This document shows, piece by piece, positions 54,099 to 62,500 of a stretch of 64,000 nt of DNA. The stretch comes from CALLCD01 sp039196965 (GTDB taxonomy: Bacteria; Pseudomonadota; Alphaproteobacteria; Caulobacterales; Hyphomonadaceae). Position numbers and translations under genes: made by a program. The notes under the pieces were generated by a model. That model searched no databases. It was not told where the DNA came from and saw only the letters and a program-made list of their open reading frames with translations. Position 1 is the stretch's first letter, and each line of letters opens with the position of its first letter. The stretch lies in NCBI GenBank assembly GCA_039196965.1, contig JBCCUK010000006.1, positions 76,082 to 140,081 of the forward strand, written 5' to 3'.

Positions 54099-54599
54099 CT
54101 ACTGATTCTGATCTTCTAAGTGGGCGCGCGCGACAGCGTCATAGGCGCGCACACTTTCAGCTGTTTCTTTACTTGGACTCACCTGTTCAAGCTGCTGCTC
54201 AGCCCAGACAATCCCCTTTTTCAGCTCATCTAATGCTGTCTCAATATCGGTGCGCTGGCTTTCAAGTTCTTTGACCTGCTTTCGAAATTTATCCAGCGTT
54301 GCGCGTAATTGCAGCCGTTGATCCCCGCCCATTTGATAGAGATCGAGGATCTCACGGATATCAGCGAGCGGCAGACCAACCCGTTTGCCTCGCATGATTA
54401 GGCTCAGACGGGCGCGGTCACGGTTAGAGTAAACACGGGTCATGCCATCCCTGGCTGGGTGCAGCAGATCCTTGTCCTCATAAAAGCGGAGCGCACGGGC
54501 GGTGACCCCAAACTCTCTTGCGAGTTCGGAAATCGTATATGTTCTGGAATCCGCTGCTGAAACGGAATGAACAAAGGCTTGGGGGGTTTTGTGTTCCAT
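54099..54599 (-). CDS. MerR-family regulator of acyl-CoA metabolism (LiuR/MmgR-like)
   Basis: 166 residues. The N-terminal MerR HTH (RTYTISELAREFGVTARALRFYEDKDLLHPARDG region, residues about 19-52) is followed by a coiled-coil dimerization helix (LDKFRKQVKELESQRTDIETALDELKKG). Proteins of this type control branched-chain or fatty-acid degradation genes in proteobacteria (LiuR). A palindrome GTTTACG-CGAA-CGTCAAC sits between a TTGGCT -35 and TAAACT -10 spaced by 17 bases, the classical MerR position. The same arms occur before an acyl-CoA dehydrogenase gene. No extra Cys suggests it does not sense metals. Confidence 0.85.
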   Translation of the reverse strand: MEHKTPQAFVHSVSAADSRTYTISELAREFGVTARALRFYEDKDLLHPARDGMTRVYSNRDRARLSLIMRGKRVGLPLADIREILDLYQMGGDQRLQLRATLDKFRKQVKELESQRTDIETALDELKKGIVWAEQQLEQVSPSKETAESVRAYDAVARAHLEDQNQ

Positions 54600-54617
54600 G
54601 GGCCTGTTATGGATAAA

Positions 54618-54635
54618 GTTTACGCGAACGTCAAC
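54618..54635 (-). promoter_or_regulatory. LiuR-like operator between -35 and -10 of merR
   Basis: GTTTACGCGAACGTCAAC on the plus strand. Read on the minus strand, TTGGCT, 17 bases, TAAACT frames it as a -35/-10 pair, so the palindrome lies in the spacer as for MerR-type activators. The arms are identical to those of the site at 51384-51401. Confidence 0.7.
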
Positions 54636-54710
54636 GTAAAGCCAAGATCTATCCTAAACCTGTAGAGAATACCCGAAATTCACCGGCAAGGATGCCAACC
54701 GCGTTTACTC

Positions 54711-54725
54711 TTAACTTACCCTTAA
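54711..54725 (+). promoter_or_regulatory. CtrA box upstream of podJ
   Basis: TTAA (54711-54714), seven bases, TTAA (54722-54725): an exact match to the CtrA consensus TTAA-N7-TTAA, 70 bases before the podJ start. CtrA is the cell-cycle response regulator of Caulobacter-type bacteria. I saw no other exact match in the window. Confidence 0.75.
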
Positions 54726-54794
54726 GACCAAAGCTCCAAAAAACCATAATCGTTAATGCGACCCGTTCGGGCGTTAGTTCTTTGGGAGTATATC

Positions 54795-57700
54795 GTGACG
54801 CAGAGAGGACCATGGAGCGTGAAGGGCATCGATAACCGCGCTCGTGAAGCCGCCCGCGACGCTGCACGAGTGGAAGGGGTCACGCTTGGAGCATATCTCA
54901 ACAAGCTGATCCTTGAGGAAGCCTCCAGCGATAGTCAGGGCGATCTAGATGTTACCGATTTCAGACATCGGCAAGCGAATGAAGCTCCGAGTCCCCGCAC
55001 AGCCCATGACATTGCCTCCAATGCCCTCGATCGCCTGACACAACGCATCGAGACGGCAGAAGCCCGCTCGACCCTTGCAATTACGGGCATCGATCAGTCG
55101 GTGGTTGGCCTGCTCTCCCGCCTCGAAAATGCTGAACACGCACAAGAAGCCTTTAGCATCCATGTCGATGGTGTCCTCGAAGATGTTCGGGCAACCCATG
55201 CACAGCTCGCCGAGAAGATTACCGAAATGGAATCCGATGACAGCGGCGAAATAAACCTTGCGGCGCTAAAGTCGTTGGAAGATGCCCTAGGGAAACTCGC
55301 ATCCCATGTGTACGATGAAAACTCTTTGGTTTCTGATGAAACAGAGGCGATCAAATCGCGACTCGAATCCGGACTGGGCGAACTTCAGAACCGCTTCGAT
55401 AATTATGATGCGGAGATAGACCACAAGGTTGCCCTCGCTACAGATCAGCTTTCTTCCACAGTTTCGAATGCCGAATTGCGCGCTGAAGGAGCCGCAAGAC
55501 ATCTGGGTGAGCGTTTTACCACCCTCGAACTCGATGTTGCCGACAAGCTGTCACATGTCGAAACCATCGGCGGTGTGATGAACACTGTCCACGCGGAGAT
55601 TACAGACGCAATTTCCGGAGTCCGTCGCGATACAACCGAAGAGATTGGTTCGATTAATACCGCCCTGGATGCCATCAAAGAACGGCTGGCTCAGGCGGAA
55701 ACCACAACGAATGCAGCTCTTCAGGGCCTGGAAAGCACCTGCGAAAGCCTGAACAAGCGCCTCTCTGATGTCGCCCGCTACGCTGATGCCGGTGCTGCAA
55801 GTGAACTCAGACGCGAATTCGAGGAACGCTTCGAAGGCATTGCCGACGATTTGCGCGGGGTTGTCGCTTCGGCGCGGGCAGAAATGGCCGAAGAAATTGA
55901 AGCCGCTACGAAGCTCGTGGATAACAGGGTCATTGGTGAGCTGGAAACCGCGGTGTCCTCGATGGGGAACCGCCTCGACGCAAATGAAGAGCTCCATGGC
56001 CAGACGATGGATCTGGTCAGCGAAACGGTTAACCGCGTCGTCGAAAGCGTTGATGAGCGGCTGACCGCTAATGAACAGCAGCAGGGCCAGGCGATGGAAC
56101 AACTCGGAGATCAGGTCTCACGGATCTCCGACGGGCTCGATAAGCGCCTGAACATGGTCGAGGAAGAACAGTCGAAGCAGAGCGAAATGCGTGAAGACAT
56201 GCAGAAGCTCAGCGCTTCCATAAATGAGCGCATATCGAACTTTGAATCGCTCGATACTGGTGCCCTCGATGCGGTTAGCGACAAAGTCGAGCAGCTTGCG
56301 GACAAACTCGACGAACGCGTGCTCGCCAGCGAACAGCGCTCGGCTGAGGCCATCGAACAGGTCGGCGAACAGGTAGCGTCGGTGGCAGCGCGCATCGATC
56401 AGCGCCAGGAAGATGCCTTCCGTATGTTCTCGGAAAAACTGGAGGATACGCAAAAACGCCAGGCGTCCCGTCTGTCCGACGCGCTGGCGAATGTATCAGA
56501 TCGTCTTGAGCGCATGCAGGAACAGCAGGTCTCGACAATATCGCCTGTTCAGAAAGCCATCGCATCACTTGCTCAGCGGATTGAGTCTATTGAGGACTTC
56601 GCGACGCCGCCCTATGCCGAGCGGGCGAAAGCACCTGATCTTCCCGAATTGATCGAACCGCAGAAGATCCAGACGGCAATAGACGTCCCAGACGACGGCG
56701 CGCTCTTCGAAACCGACATAGCAGCGGCATCCGATAATCTTGCCTCGGAAATTGATGCTTTCAGTTCAGAAAGTGATCTCGCGCCAGAAGCTTCCGAAGA
56801 TGAACTTTTCGAAGCCGGATTTGAAGGCTGGGATATAGCCGACGCAGCACTCGAGGCGGAGCCACAAGCTGGTCTGGTAGAAACAAAGGACGAGCTTACA
56901 TTTGCCAGCTCGGCCATCGAACCTGCGACTGCAGAAAGCATCGACATGCCCGACTATCTCGCAGACTTAGCTGACCCAGAGACGAGCTGGGCAGACAGCG
57001 CGAGCGAAGCCCGTGATGGCGATATCTTCGATAGCGAGACAGATTATTCAGAACTATCCGCTGCTTCGGATACCGTCTTCGACGCCAATATCGATGAGTT
57101 TGAGGAAACCGCAGCATCTGTTTCCACAGAGGAAGAGCCGGAAATCGAAACCTATCTCAGCCGGGCGCGGGCTGCGGCGAAAGCTGCCGCAGAAGCCGAC
57201 GAGAACTCGAAAAAGTCTCGCTGGGGCGGCAATCGAAGCAAGCAGAAATCTCAGGCAGCCCCGGCCACCGCAGCTGAATCTTCTGGAGATACTGACAAGG
57301 AGAGTCTTGGTTCCGTGCCGAAAATTGCCGCGGTTTCTGCACTGGCAATCGCAACTGCCGGAACTGCCGGGTATCTCTATGTAAGGGGTAAACAGGCCGC
57401 TCCCTCCCTGTCGGTAAACCAGGCCACGCTGAGTGCGGCCTCAAGAGCACCGTTAACCCTCAAGCCGCTGGAAACCGCATCGGTTACAGAGAAGTTGGAC
57501 GACGCGGCCAATGCCGATGCAGAAGAGACTTCCGTAGAGGGAGCATCTACCGATCGCCTCTCTCTCTTCGCAGCTCGCATAGAGAGTGCACCAGATCTGT
57601 CCTCCGATATAAACACGGCAACACCCGCTGAGGCGGGCGATCTACAGGGCGGTGATATTTTCAAAGACCTTCCGGCAATCCCGTCCCTGTTCACAGCGGA

Positions 57701-58496
57701 AGCAGCGGCGGCAGACGGTGATCCCATAGCCATGCTGCAAATCGGGCTGTCGAAACTCGCCGCCGGTGAAACCGCAGATGGAGCGAAACTGATCCAGGCA
57801 TCTGCCTCGGAGGGCGCGGCCGCAGCACAATACCGCCTTGCAAAGCTCCATGAGCAGGGACTTGGTGTCGCTCGCGATATTCAGGAGTCCAGAGCTTGGA
57901 CGGAACGCGCCGCAAATGGCGGAAACGTCAAGGCGATGCACGATCTGGCAGTTTTCATGACCGAAGGCGAAGGTGGCTCGCAGAGCTACACCAGCGCCGC
58001 AGAATGGTATCGCAAAGCCGCTGAGTACGGCGTCGTCGACAGCCAGTTCAACCTGGCGCTCTTCTATCAGGATGGACTTGGCGTTTCGCCAAGTCTGACA
58101 GAGGCCCTCTTCTGGTTTGAGGTGGCAGCACGCCAAGGTGACCGCGATGCGGAAGCCAGTGCGGCAGCACTTCGTGAACGGGTTTCGGAGATAGCAGCAA
58201 GCCAGGTTGCCGACCGCGCCAGCTCATGGACTGAATCCGAGCTCGATGCCGTCGCAAATGGCGACCTCTCCAGTGTGTCCTGGGAAGCGGCACCTACACC
58301 GATCCAGGTGAAAGCAATTCAGACATATCTCGACGCACTTGGATACGACACCGGCACACCCGATGGCGCATTTGGGCCGAGAACAGAGGCTGCCATACGC
58401 CAGTTTGAGGTGACGAACGGTCTGCAATCGACGGGACAGATTTCGGAGCGGCTCATCGTTGAGTTAAACCAGATCTCCGGGAAAGATCGTAGCTAA
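54795..58496 (+). CDS. podJ: PodJ-like polar organelle development protein
   Basis: 1233 residues. PodJ is a membrane-spanning polarity factor that sets up pilus and holdfast sites. It starts MTQRGPWSVKGIDNRAREAA, the conserved PodJ N-terminus, at a GTG with GGGAG six bases upstream (an upstream ATG frame is rejected). Residues about 60-560 are a long cytoplasmic coiled coil of repeated Glu/Asp/Ala heptads, then an acidic low-complexity part. One membrane segment lies at about 842-862. The periplasmic part has SEL1 repeats (about 974-1122) and a C-terminal peptidoglycan-binding domain (about 1164-1229, with LDALGYDTGTPDGAFGPRTEAA). A CtrA box lies upstream. The end overlaps the convergent pdeM stop. 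Confidence 0.9.
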   Translation: MTQRGPWSVKGIDNRAREAARDAARVEGVTLGAYLNKLILEEASSDSQGDLDVTDFRHRQANEAPSPRTAHDIASNALDRLTQRIETAEARSTLAITGIDQSVVGLLSRLENAEHAQEAFSIHVDGVLEDVRATHAQLAEKITEMESDDSGEINLAALKSLEDALGKLASHVYDENSLVSDETEAIKSRLESGLGELQNRFDNYDAEIDHKVALATDQLSSTVSNAELRAEGAARHLGERFTTLELDVADKLSHVETIGGVMNTVHAEITDAISGVRRDTTEEIGSINTALDAIKERLAQAETTTNAALQGLESTCESLNKRLSDVARYADAGAASELRREFEERFEGIADDLRGVVASARAEMAEEIEAATKLVDNRVIGELETAVSSMGNRLDANEELHGQTMDLVSETVNRVVESVDERLTANEQQQGQAMEQLGDQVSRISDGLDKRLNMVEEEQSKQSEMREDMQKLSASINERISNFESLDTGALDAVSDKVEQLADKLDERVLASEQRSAEAIEQVGEQVASVAARIDQRQEDAFRMFSEKLEDTQKRQASRLSDALANVSDRLERMQEQQVSTISPVQKAIASLAQRIESIEDFATPPYAERAKAPDLPELIEPQKIQTAIDVPDDGALFETDIAAASDNLASEIDAFSSESDLAPEASEDELFEAGFEGWDIADAALEAEPQAGLVETKDELTFASSAIEPATAESIDMPDYLADLADPETSWADSASEARDGDIFDSETDYSELSAASDTVFDANIDEFEETAASVSTEEEPEIETYLSRARAAAKAAAEADENSKKSRWGGNRSKQKSQAAPATAAESSGDTDKESLGSVPKIAAVSALAIATAGTAGYLYVRGKQAAPSLSVNQATLSAASRAPLTLKPLETASVTEKLDDAANADAEETSVEGASTDRLSLFAARIESAPDLSSDINTATPAEAGDLQGGDIFKDLPAIPSLFTAEAAAADGDPIAMLQIGLSKLAAGETADGAKLIQASASEGAAAAQYRLAKLHEQGLGVARDIQESRAWTERAANGGNVKAMHDLAVFMTEGEGGSQSYTSAAEWYRKAAEYGVVDSQFNLALFYQDGLGVSPSLTEALFWFEVAARQGDRDAEASAAALRERVSEIAASQVADRASSWTESELDAVANGDLSSVSWEAAPTPIQVKAIQTYLDALGYDTGTPDGAFGPRTEAAIRQFEVTNGLQSTGQISERLIVELNQISGKDRS

Positions 58497-59233
58497 AGCG
58501 ACCATAGACCGCCGGGCCTGAACGTATCCGGAATAAGGCGGCGAGTATCCAGCTTGAATACGCGTGTCTCGCCCAGAACATAGGCGTCCGGCACGCCTTC
58601 GAAGACATTCATGAAAGCTTCATCGCAGATATTCAGACCGCCAGTGTAGGCACCGAGCGACGGCATGATGATGATGCCCTGCCCGACAGCGAAGCATCGA
58701 CGCCTCACGGCTCTTCCCCTCGCCCGCACCTTTGCAGACGGATGCAGGTGACCTGAAACCTCTCCTATCTTACCTAAGGGCTCATGGCAGAAAACGAGCC
58801 CGCCAATACTGAGTTCGGTCTCACCAATTCCTCCCAACGAAGCCGGGGGTTCAGGATCATGGTTTCCTTCCACCCAGATCCACTCGACCGTTCCGGTCAG
58901 TGCTCTGATACGCGCCTTGTCCTGATCGGCGAGGCGTGCTTCTGCCTCACCGTCGTGAAAACTGTCGCCAAGGGAAATGACGCGTTTTGGGCCGAAATCA
59001 GCGACAAGACTTTCCACCTGTTTCAGCGTCGCTGACGTGTCATAGGGCGGTAGAAGCTGCCCGCGAGACGCATAGGATGAACCTTTTTCAAGGTGCAGAT
59101 CAGAAACGACCAATGTGCCTTCAGCCGGCCACCATAGTGCCCCTTGTGGCAGTAGCATGAGCTCTGCATCATTCAGATGAACAGTGGTCGGCTCAGACGA
59201 CATATCTTGCATTAGAGGAGATGTTCTCGACAT
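58493..59233 (-). CDS. pdeM: Ligase-associated DNA-damage-response endonuclease PdeM
   Basis: 246 residues. Calcineurin-like phosphoesterase with motifs VVSDLHLEKGSSYASRG, LGDSFHDGE, VEGNHDPEP, CHEP and GHLHPSAK. It belongs to the PdeM group, usually next to an Lhr-type helicase and a LigD-like ligase. Those partners are not next to it here, so it is an orphan in this window. The start may be the internal Met at codon 8 or 11; no clear ribosome site decides. Convergent with podJ, with overlapping stop codons. Confidence 0.85.
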   Translation of the reverse strand: MSRTSPLMQDMSSEPTTVHLNDAELMLLPQGALWWPAEGTLVVSDLHLEKGSSYASRGQLLPPYDTSATLKQVESLVADFGPKRVISLGDSFHDGEAEARLADQDKARIRALTGTVEWIWVEGNHDPEPPASLGGIGETELSIGGLVFCHEPLGKIGEVSGHLHPSAKVRARGRAVRRRCFAVGQGIIIMPSLGAYTGGLNICDEAFMNVFEGVPDAYVLGETRVFKLDTRRLIPDTFRPGGLWSL

Positions 59234-59320
59234 GTACTCATGTTTGGCGAGGCTTCACTCTGTGGTCAATGCGAAAGCCGGGATCTTTCCACAGCTTAGC
59301 CCTTACATCGATCCCTAGCC

Positions 59321-60142
59321 TTATACAGCGCTTCTACGAAGGCTAATCAACGCCTGGTCGAGCACACCCTGGCTTGATGCGCAGACTATCTGCCCACCGG
59401 GCTTCGCTGGCGCACCTGACCAGTCACAGGCCAGCCCACCAGCACCTCGAACCACAGGAATGATGGCCGCCGTATCCCAAGGAGCAAGGCCGCTTTCCGC
59501 AACCAGATCAATGGTACCGGCCGCCAGACGCGCATAGGCATAGGCGTCGAGGCCGTATCTAACGATCCGAGCCGTATGGCGAAGGTGGGTCCATGCCCCC
59601 TGCTCTGCCGGCGTGAGGATAAATGGATCTGTAGTGGCGATGGTCGCTTTCCTTAGATCCGCTTCTTCAGACACACTGATCGGCGTTCGCCCTGAATTGG
59701 TTTCAAGAGCGGCTCCTCCCGGCCAACCGCTATATCTCTCTCCCAAAACGGGCTGATCGATTATGCCGATGATTGGATCGCCCGACGCGTCGCAAAGCGC
59801 TATCAGCGTGGTCCAAACAGGGAGACCGGCAACGAAAGCTCGTGTCCCGTCGACGGGATCGAGGAGCCAAGTAAAGCCATTCTCCGACTCGCGTTCGCCA
59901 TACTCCTCGCCAATGATACCATCACTTGGTCGCTCAGCTTCGATTAGAGCGCGCATGGCGCGTTCAGCGCCGCGATCCGCTTCCGTAACGGGATCAAACC
60001 CCTGTTTCGCAGAGCCAGTCTTCTCCTCCACCTCGCTAAGCGCACGAAAGTGTGGCGCGATTGCTGCTCTCGCAGAATCAGCAAGCCGCCCTGCAAATAA
60101 GAGGGCGGCTTCCAATTCAACTTCAGAAAGTTCAGCAGCCAT
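59321..60142 (-). CDS. hisN: Histidinol-phosphatase, inositol-monophosphatase family (HisN)
   Basis: 273 residues. The metal-binding motifs of the IMPase fold are visible: GEEYGERE, LLDPVDGTRAFVAGLP and PWDTAAIIPVVRGAGGLACDW. The SuhB/HisN group dephosphorylates histidinol phosphate in many alphaproteobacteria. Preceded on the same strand by the XRE gene (24-base gap). A probable suhB/MmgR-type RNA starts divergently just beyond that gene; in rhizobia that RNA is named after its suhB neighbour. Confidence 0.85.
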   Translation of the reverse strand: MAAELSEVELEAALLFAGRLADSARAAIAPHFRALSEVEEKTGSAKQGFDPVTEADRGAERAMRALIEAERPSDGIIGEEYGERESENGFTWLLDPVDGTRAFVAGLPVWTTLIALCDASGDPIIGIIDQPVLGERYSGWPGGAALETNSGRTPISVSEEADLRKATIATTDPFILTPAEQGAWTHLRHTARIVRYGLDAYAYARLAAGTIDLVAESGLAPWDTAAIIPVVRGAGGLACDWSGAPAKPGGQIVCASSQGVLDQALISLRRSAV

Positions 60143-60166
60143 GACGACCGCTTACTGGTTCAGGCT

Positions 60167-60562
60167 TTAGGACGCAACGTCGCTAGCATCGCTTTCCAGC
60201 GCCTTCGCCAGCTCAAGCAATCGCTTGCGAGGACGCTCTCCAAGGCGATAATAGGCCCTGACAAGCTCCAAGGTCTCTTTCTGGCTGAGAACGTCGCCCT
60301 CAAGCTGCTCTGCATCGTTGGCAGGCTTTCCCGGTCCTTCATGCAGCTCAAGACCGTCAAAGAAATACTGAACGGATACGTTCAGGGCCTTTGAAAGGTC
60401 ATATAGCCGGGAAGATGTCATGCGATTGGCACCGCATTCATATTTTTGAATTTGCTGGAAGCGTACGCCCACCTGCTCAGCTAGTTCCTGCTGGGTCATG
60501 CCCAATAGTCGCCGCCGACGGCGCAGTCGCTTGCCAACGTGCAGGTCGGTATCGTCTGCCAT
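60167..60562 (-). CDS. XRE-family helix-turn-helix regulator (PraR-like)
   Basis: 131 residues. An XRE HTH at about residues 10-62 (RRRRRLLGMTQQELAEQVGVRFQQIQKYECGANRM region) is followed by VQYFFDGLE and a C-terminal ETLELVRAYYRLGERPRKRLLELAKAL. This is the small, widespread alphaproteobacterial regulator of which rhizobial PraR is a studied example. The ATG at 60562 has GGAG nine bases upstream; an in-frame start 24 codons earlier is rejected. It is about 30 % like the XRE protein at 3813-4232 by eye. Confidence 0.88.
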   Translation of the reverse strand: MADDTDLHVGKRLRRRRRLLGMTQQELAEQVGVRFQQIQKYECGANRMTSSRLYDLSKALNVSVQYFFDGLELHEGPGKPANDAEQLEGDVLSQKETLELVRAYYRLGERPRKRLLELAKALESDASDVAS

Positions 60563-60723
60563 ATCTCGCTCCAAACTCGAACATCCAGAGACACGGTCGT
60601 CCCCTTTCAGGATGCGTGAAGGATTGGTCAGCAAAACCCGTGCCGGAGTTCAGAATTAGTCGAAAAAAACGCCCGTATGCAATTAAGCATAGTTGCCATC
60701 TCGCAGTTGCAGCAAAAAACGTC

Positions 60724-60751
60724 TTGCCTTTTTTGCGGTGCACAATAAATG
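60724..60751 (+). promoter_or_regulatory. Promoter of the predicted small RNA
   Basis: TTGCCT (60724-60729), 16 bases, TAAATG (60746-60751). The expected start of transcription is near 60757-60759. Confidence 0.45.
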
Positions 60752-60756
60752 TGGTT

Positions 60757-60830
60757 GTGCGCTTCGGCGTAACGCCTATGGCGTTTCCTCCCTATACCTA
60801 TTTAGCCGCGCTTTTGCGCGGCTTTTTTTT
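60757..60830 (+). ncRNA. Probable MmgR/suhB-type (alpha-r8 family) small RNA
   Basis: Between the divergent XRE gene and the convergent end of the N-formylglutamate amidohydrolase gene, the plus strand carries a strong intrinsic terminator with no coding sequence before it. The predicted 70-75-nt RNA has a hairpin GGCG-TAA-CGCC (60766-60776), an unpaired C/U-rich run TTTCCTCCCTA (60784-60794) and the terminator stem with T7. This layout, length and the CCTCCC run match my recollection of the alphaproteobacterial suhB/MmgR RNA family, which in rhizobia lies next to suhB; the hisN/suhB-like gene here is close by. A search with the Rfam model would settle it. Confidence 0.6.
60804..60830 (+). 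terminator. Intrinsic terminator of the small RNA
   Basis: AGCCGCGC and GCGCGGCT (60804-60811/60816-60823) form a perfect 8-bp stem with a TTTT loop, followed by seven T. The T-run is only on the plus strand, so it ends a plus-strand transcript. Confidence 0.92.
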
Positions 60831-60836
60831 GTTCAT

Positions 60837-61775
60837 TCACTTCGATCTGGCCTTGGCAAAACTGGTAAGCACCTTTGCAACCTCCAGTATTTGAGGCCGC
60901 AAAACACTAAAATTAAAAGATTTTTCGACGGCGACCTCGTCCATGTACAGACCCCGGTTCAATTCAATCTGCAGGGCATGGATACGCTGCTTCGGCCGAC
61001 CATAGGCACGTGTAGTGAAACCACCGGCATAGGGTGCATTACGAGACACCGAATAGCCGAGCCGCCGGAAGCTACGTTCTGCCAAACTGGTTAACCGGCT
61101 GTCGCAGCTGGATCCAAATCTGTCACCGAGAACAATATCGGTGAGCTTGCGGCGCCCTGGCTGCTGGGACGGCATGGAATGGCAGTCGATCAGGACCGCG
61201 ATACCGAACCTCGCGCGAAAATCATCGAGGGTCTGGCGGATAAAGCTATGATAAGCATCATGAACGAGAGTAAGGCGATACTCTCCCTCAGCCCTACTTA
61301 GCCGCTTCGCATATATTGGCTCACCGCGAGCGGCCACTTTCGGGAGGCAACCAAGGCCCGCCTCTACCCTCGCGCTCGGCACAGCCACGGTTCGCGGTGC
61401 TCCATCGGCAAACATATCCGGATCGAGTTCTCGTGCGTCACGGTTTAGATCCACATATGCCCTCGCATAATTGGCGGAGATCATCTGCCCGCCATGGCGC
61501 GCTGCACCGGCAAAGAGCTCGTCGACAAAAGCATCCTCAGTACGCCGCAGGTCCATTACGGGCACTCTTAGGCCGGGCAACATGGATGCCGGATAATTCG
61601 CTCCACTATGGGGCGAGGTAAACAGAATAGGCACGGTTGGCTCTGTCGGAGAGCTTACCGTGAAGGCGCTAAGACCTGCGACTGGGCAAACTGGCTCCGG
61701 AGTTATGATTTGCGCGCTTTGTTCCACATCTTCATAAATTGACAGGCCGCCAGATTGGTCAAGGGCTACGTTCAT
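60837..61775 (-). CDS. N-formylglutamate amidohydrolase family protein
   Basis: 312 residues. Family blocks are LFTSPHSGANYPASML, LRRTEDAFVDELFAGA, ARAYVDLNRDARELDP, VLIDCHSMPS and the C-terminal ALQIELNRGLYMDE. The substrate might be N-formylglutamate of histidine breakdown, but no hut genes are nearby. Alphaproteobacteria often pair this gene divergently with cpdR, as here. The ATG is directly preceded by the 18-bp palindrome at 61778-61795 and has no clear ribosome site. Confidence 0.85.
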   Translation of the reverse strand: MNVALDQSGGLSIYEDVEQSAQIITPEPVCPVAGLSAFTVSSPTEPTVPILFTSPHSGANYPASMLPGLRVPVMDLRRTEDAFVDELFAGAARHGGQMISANYARAYVDLNRDARELDPDMFADGAPRTVAVPSARVEAGLGCLPKVAARGEPIYAKRLSRAEGEYRLTLVHDAYHSFIRQTLDDFRARFGIAVLIDCHSMPSQQPGRRKLTDIVLGDRFGSSCDSRLTSLAERSFRRLGYSVSRNAPYAGGFTTRAYGRPKQRIHALQIELNRGLYMDEVAVEKSFNFSVLRPQILEVAKVLTSFAKARSK

Positions 61776-61777
61776 TT

Positions 61778-61795
61778 CAGATTTACCGAAATCTG
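61778..61795. promoter_or_regulatory. Palindrome between the N-formylglutamate amidohydrolase and cpdR genes
   Basis: CAGATTTACCGAAATCTG: perfect 7-base arms CAGATTT/AAATCTG around ACCG. It begins two bases before the amidohydrolase ATG, on the complementary strand, and about 40 bases before cpdR. It may be a shared operator or, on the minus strand, a hairpin that masks the start codon. Confidence 0.5.
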
Positions 61796-61836
61796 TCTTA
61801 ATGCAAAGAATAGCTGACGTGGACCGAGGCGGACTG

Positions 61837-62196
61837 ATGACAAAAATCCTACTGGCTGAAGATGATGACTCCCTCCGGACGTTTCTTGCGGCCGCCCTGC
61901 GCCGCGCTGGCCATGACGTTCAGGATCATGAAGATGGCGAAGGGGCACTGCTGGCGCTGGAGCGCGAAGTCTTTGATCTTTTGCTGACCGACATTGTTAT
62001 GCCTGGCCTCGACGGGATTGAACTTGCCCGCCGCGGTGCCGAATTAGACCCGGCCATGAAGATCGTCTTCATTACCGGCTTTGCAGCAGTCGCTCTGTCT
62101 TCAGGATCACCCACGCCGGCCGGTTCGAAGATCCTGTCGAAACCCTTCCATCTGCGTGAAATCGTCGACGAGGTGGAGCGCGTGCTAGCGGCATAG
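61837..62196 (+). CDS. cpdR: Response regulator CpdR (receiver only)
   Basis: 119 residues, a single receiver domain without output domain. The phosphorylation site is Asp52 in LLLTDIVMPGLDG, with the acid pocket at EDDDS (8-12), the Thr in FITGFAA and Lys in LSKPFHL. In Caulobacter, unphosphorylated CpdR recruits ClpXP to the cell pole for CtrA and PdeA turnover. Its position beside the N-formylglutamate amidohydrolase and a tRNA-Val is typical of the alphaproteobacterial gene. The ATG has GAGG seven bases upstream. Confidence 0.92.
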   Translation: MTKILLAEDDDSLRTFLAAALRRAGHDVQDHEDGEGALLALEREVFDLLLTDIVMPGLDGIELARRGAELDPAMKIVFITGFAAVALSSGSPTPAGSKILSKPFHLREIVDEVERVLAA

Positions 62197-62228
62197 CGCG
62201 ACTTCCGACGCCAGAACATCTATCGGGC

Positions 62229-62257
62229 TTGACAGACGCGCCACAAAGTTGGATTGC
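62229..62257 (+). promoter_or_regulatory. Promoter candidate for tRNA-Val
   Basis: TTGACA at 62229-62234 is followed 17 bases later by GATTGC (62252-62257). The distance of about 25 bases to the mature tRNA end fits a tRNA promoter; the -10 is weak, as is often seen for stable-RNA promoters in this class. Confidence 0.45.
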
Positions 62258-62281
62258 AGCCGACTTCCGCAAATGGAAATT

Positions 62282-62356
<75 letters not shown>

Positions 62357-62500
62357 TTTCAAAACGGTTTGCTAAGTTGGGAAATCGGTCCCGTTGATCG
62401 ATTTCAGTCTTAGGGTTTTGCGCCCCCCAATCAGTTCAACAACTCACGTTCCAGTCTTAGGTGCCATCGAGCGGAGCCCCACTAGCAACCATTTAACGCC

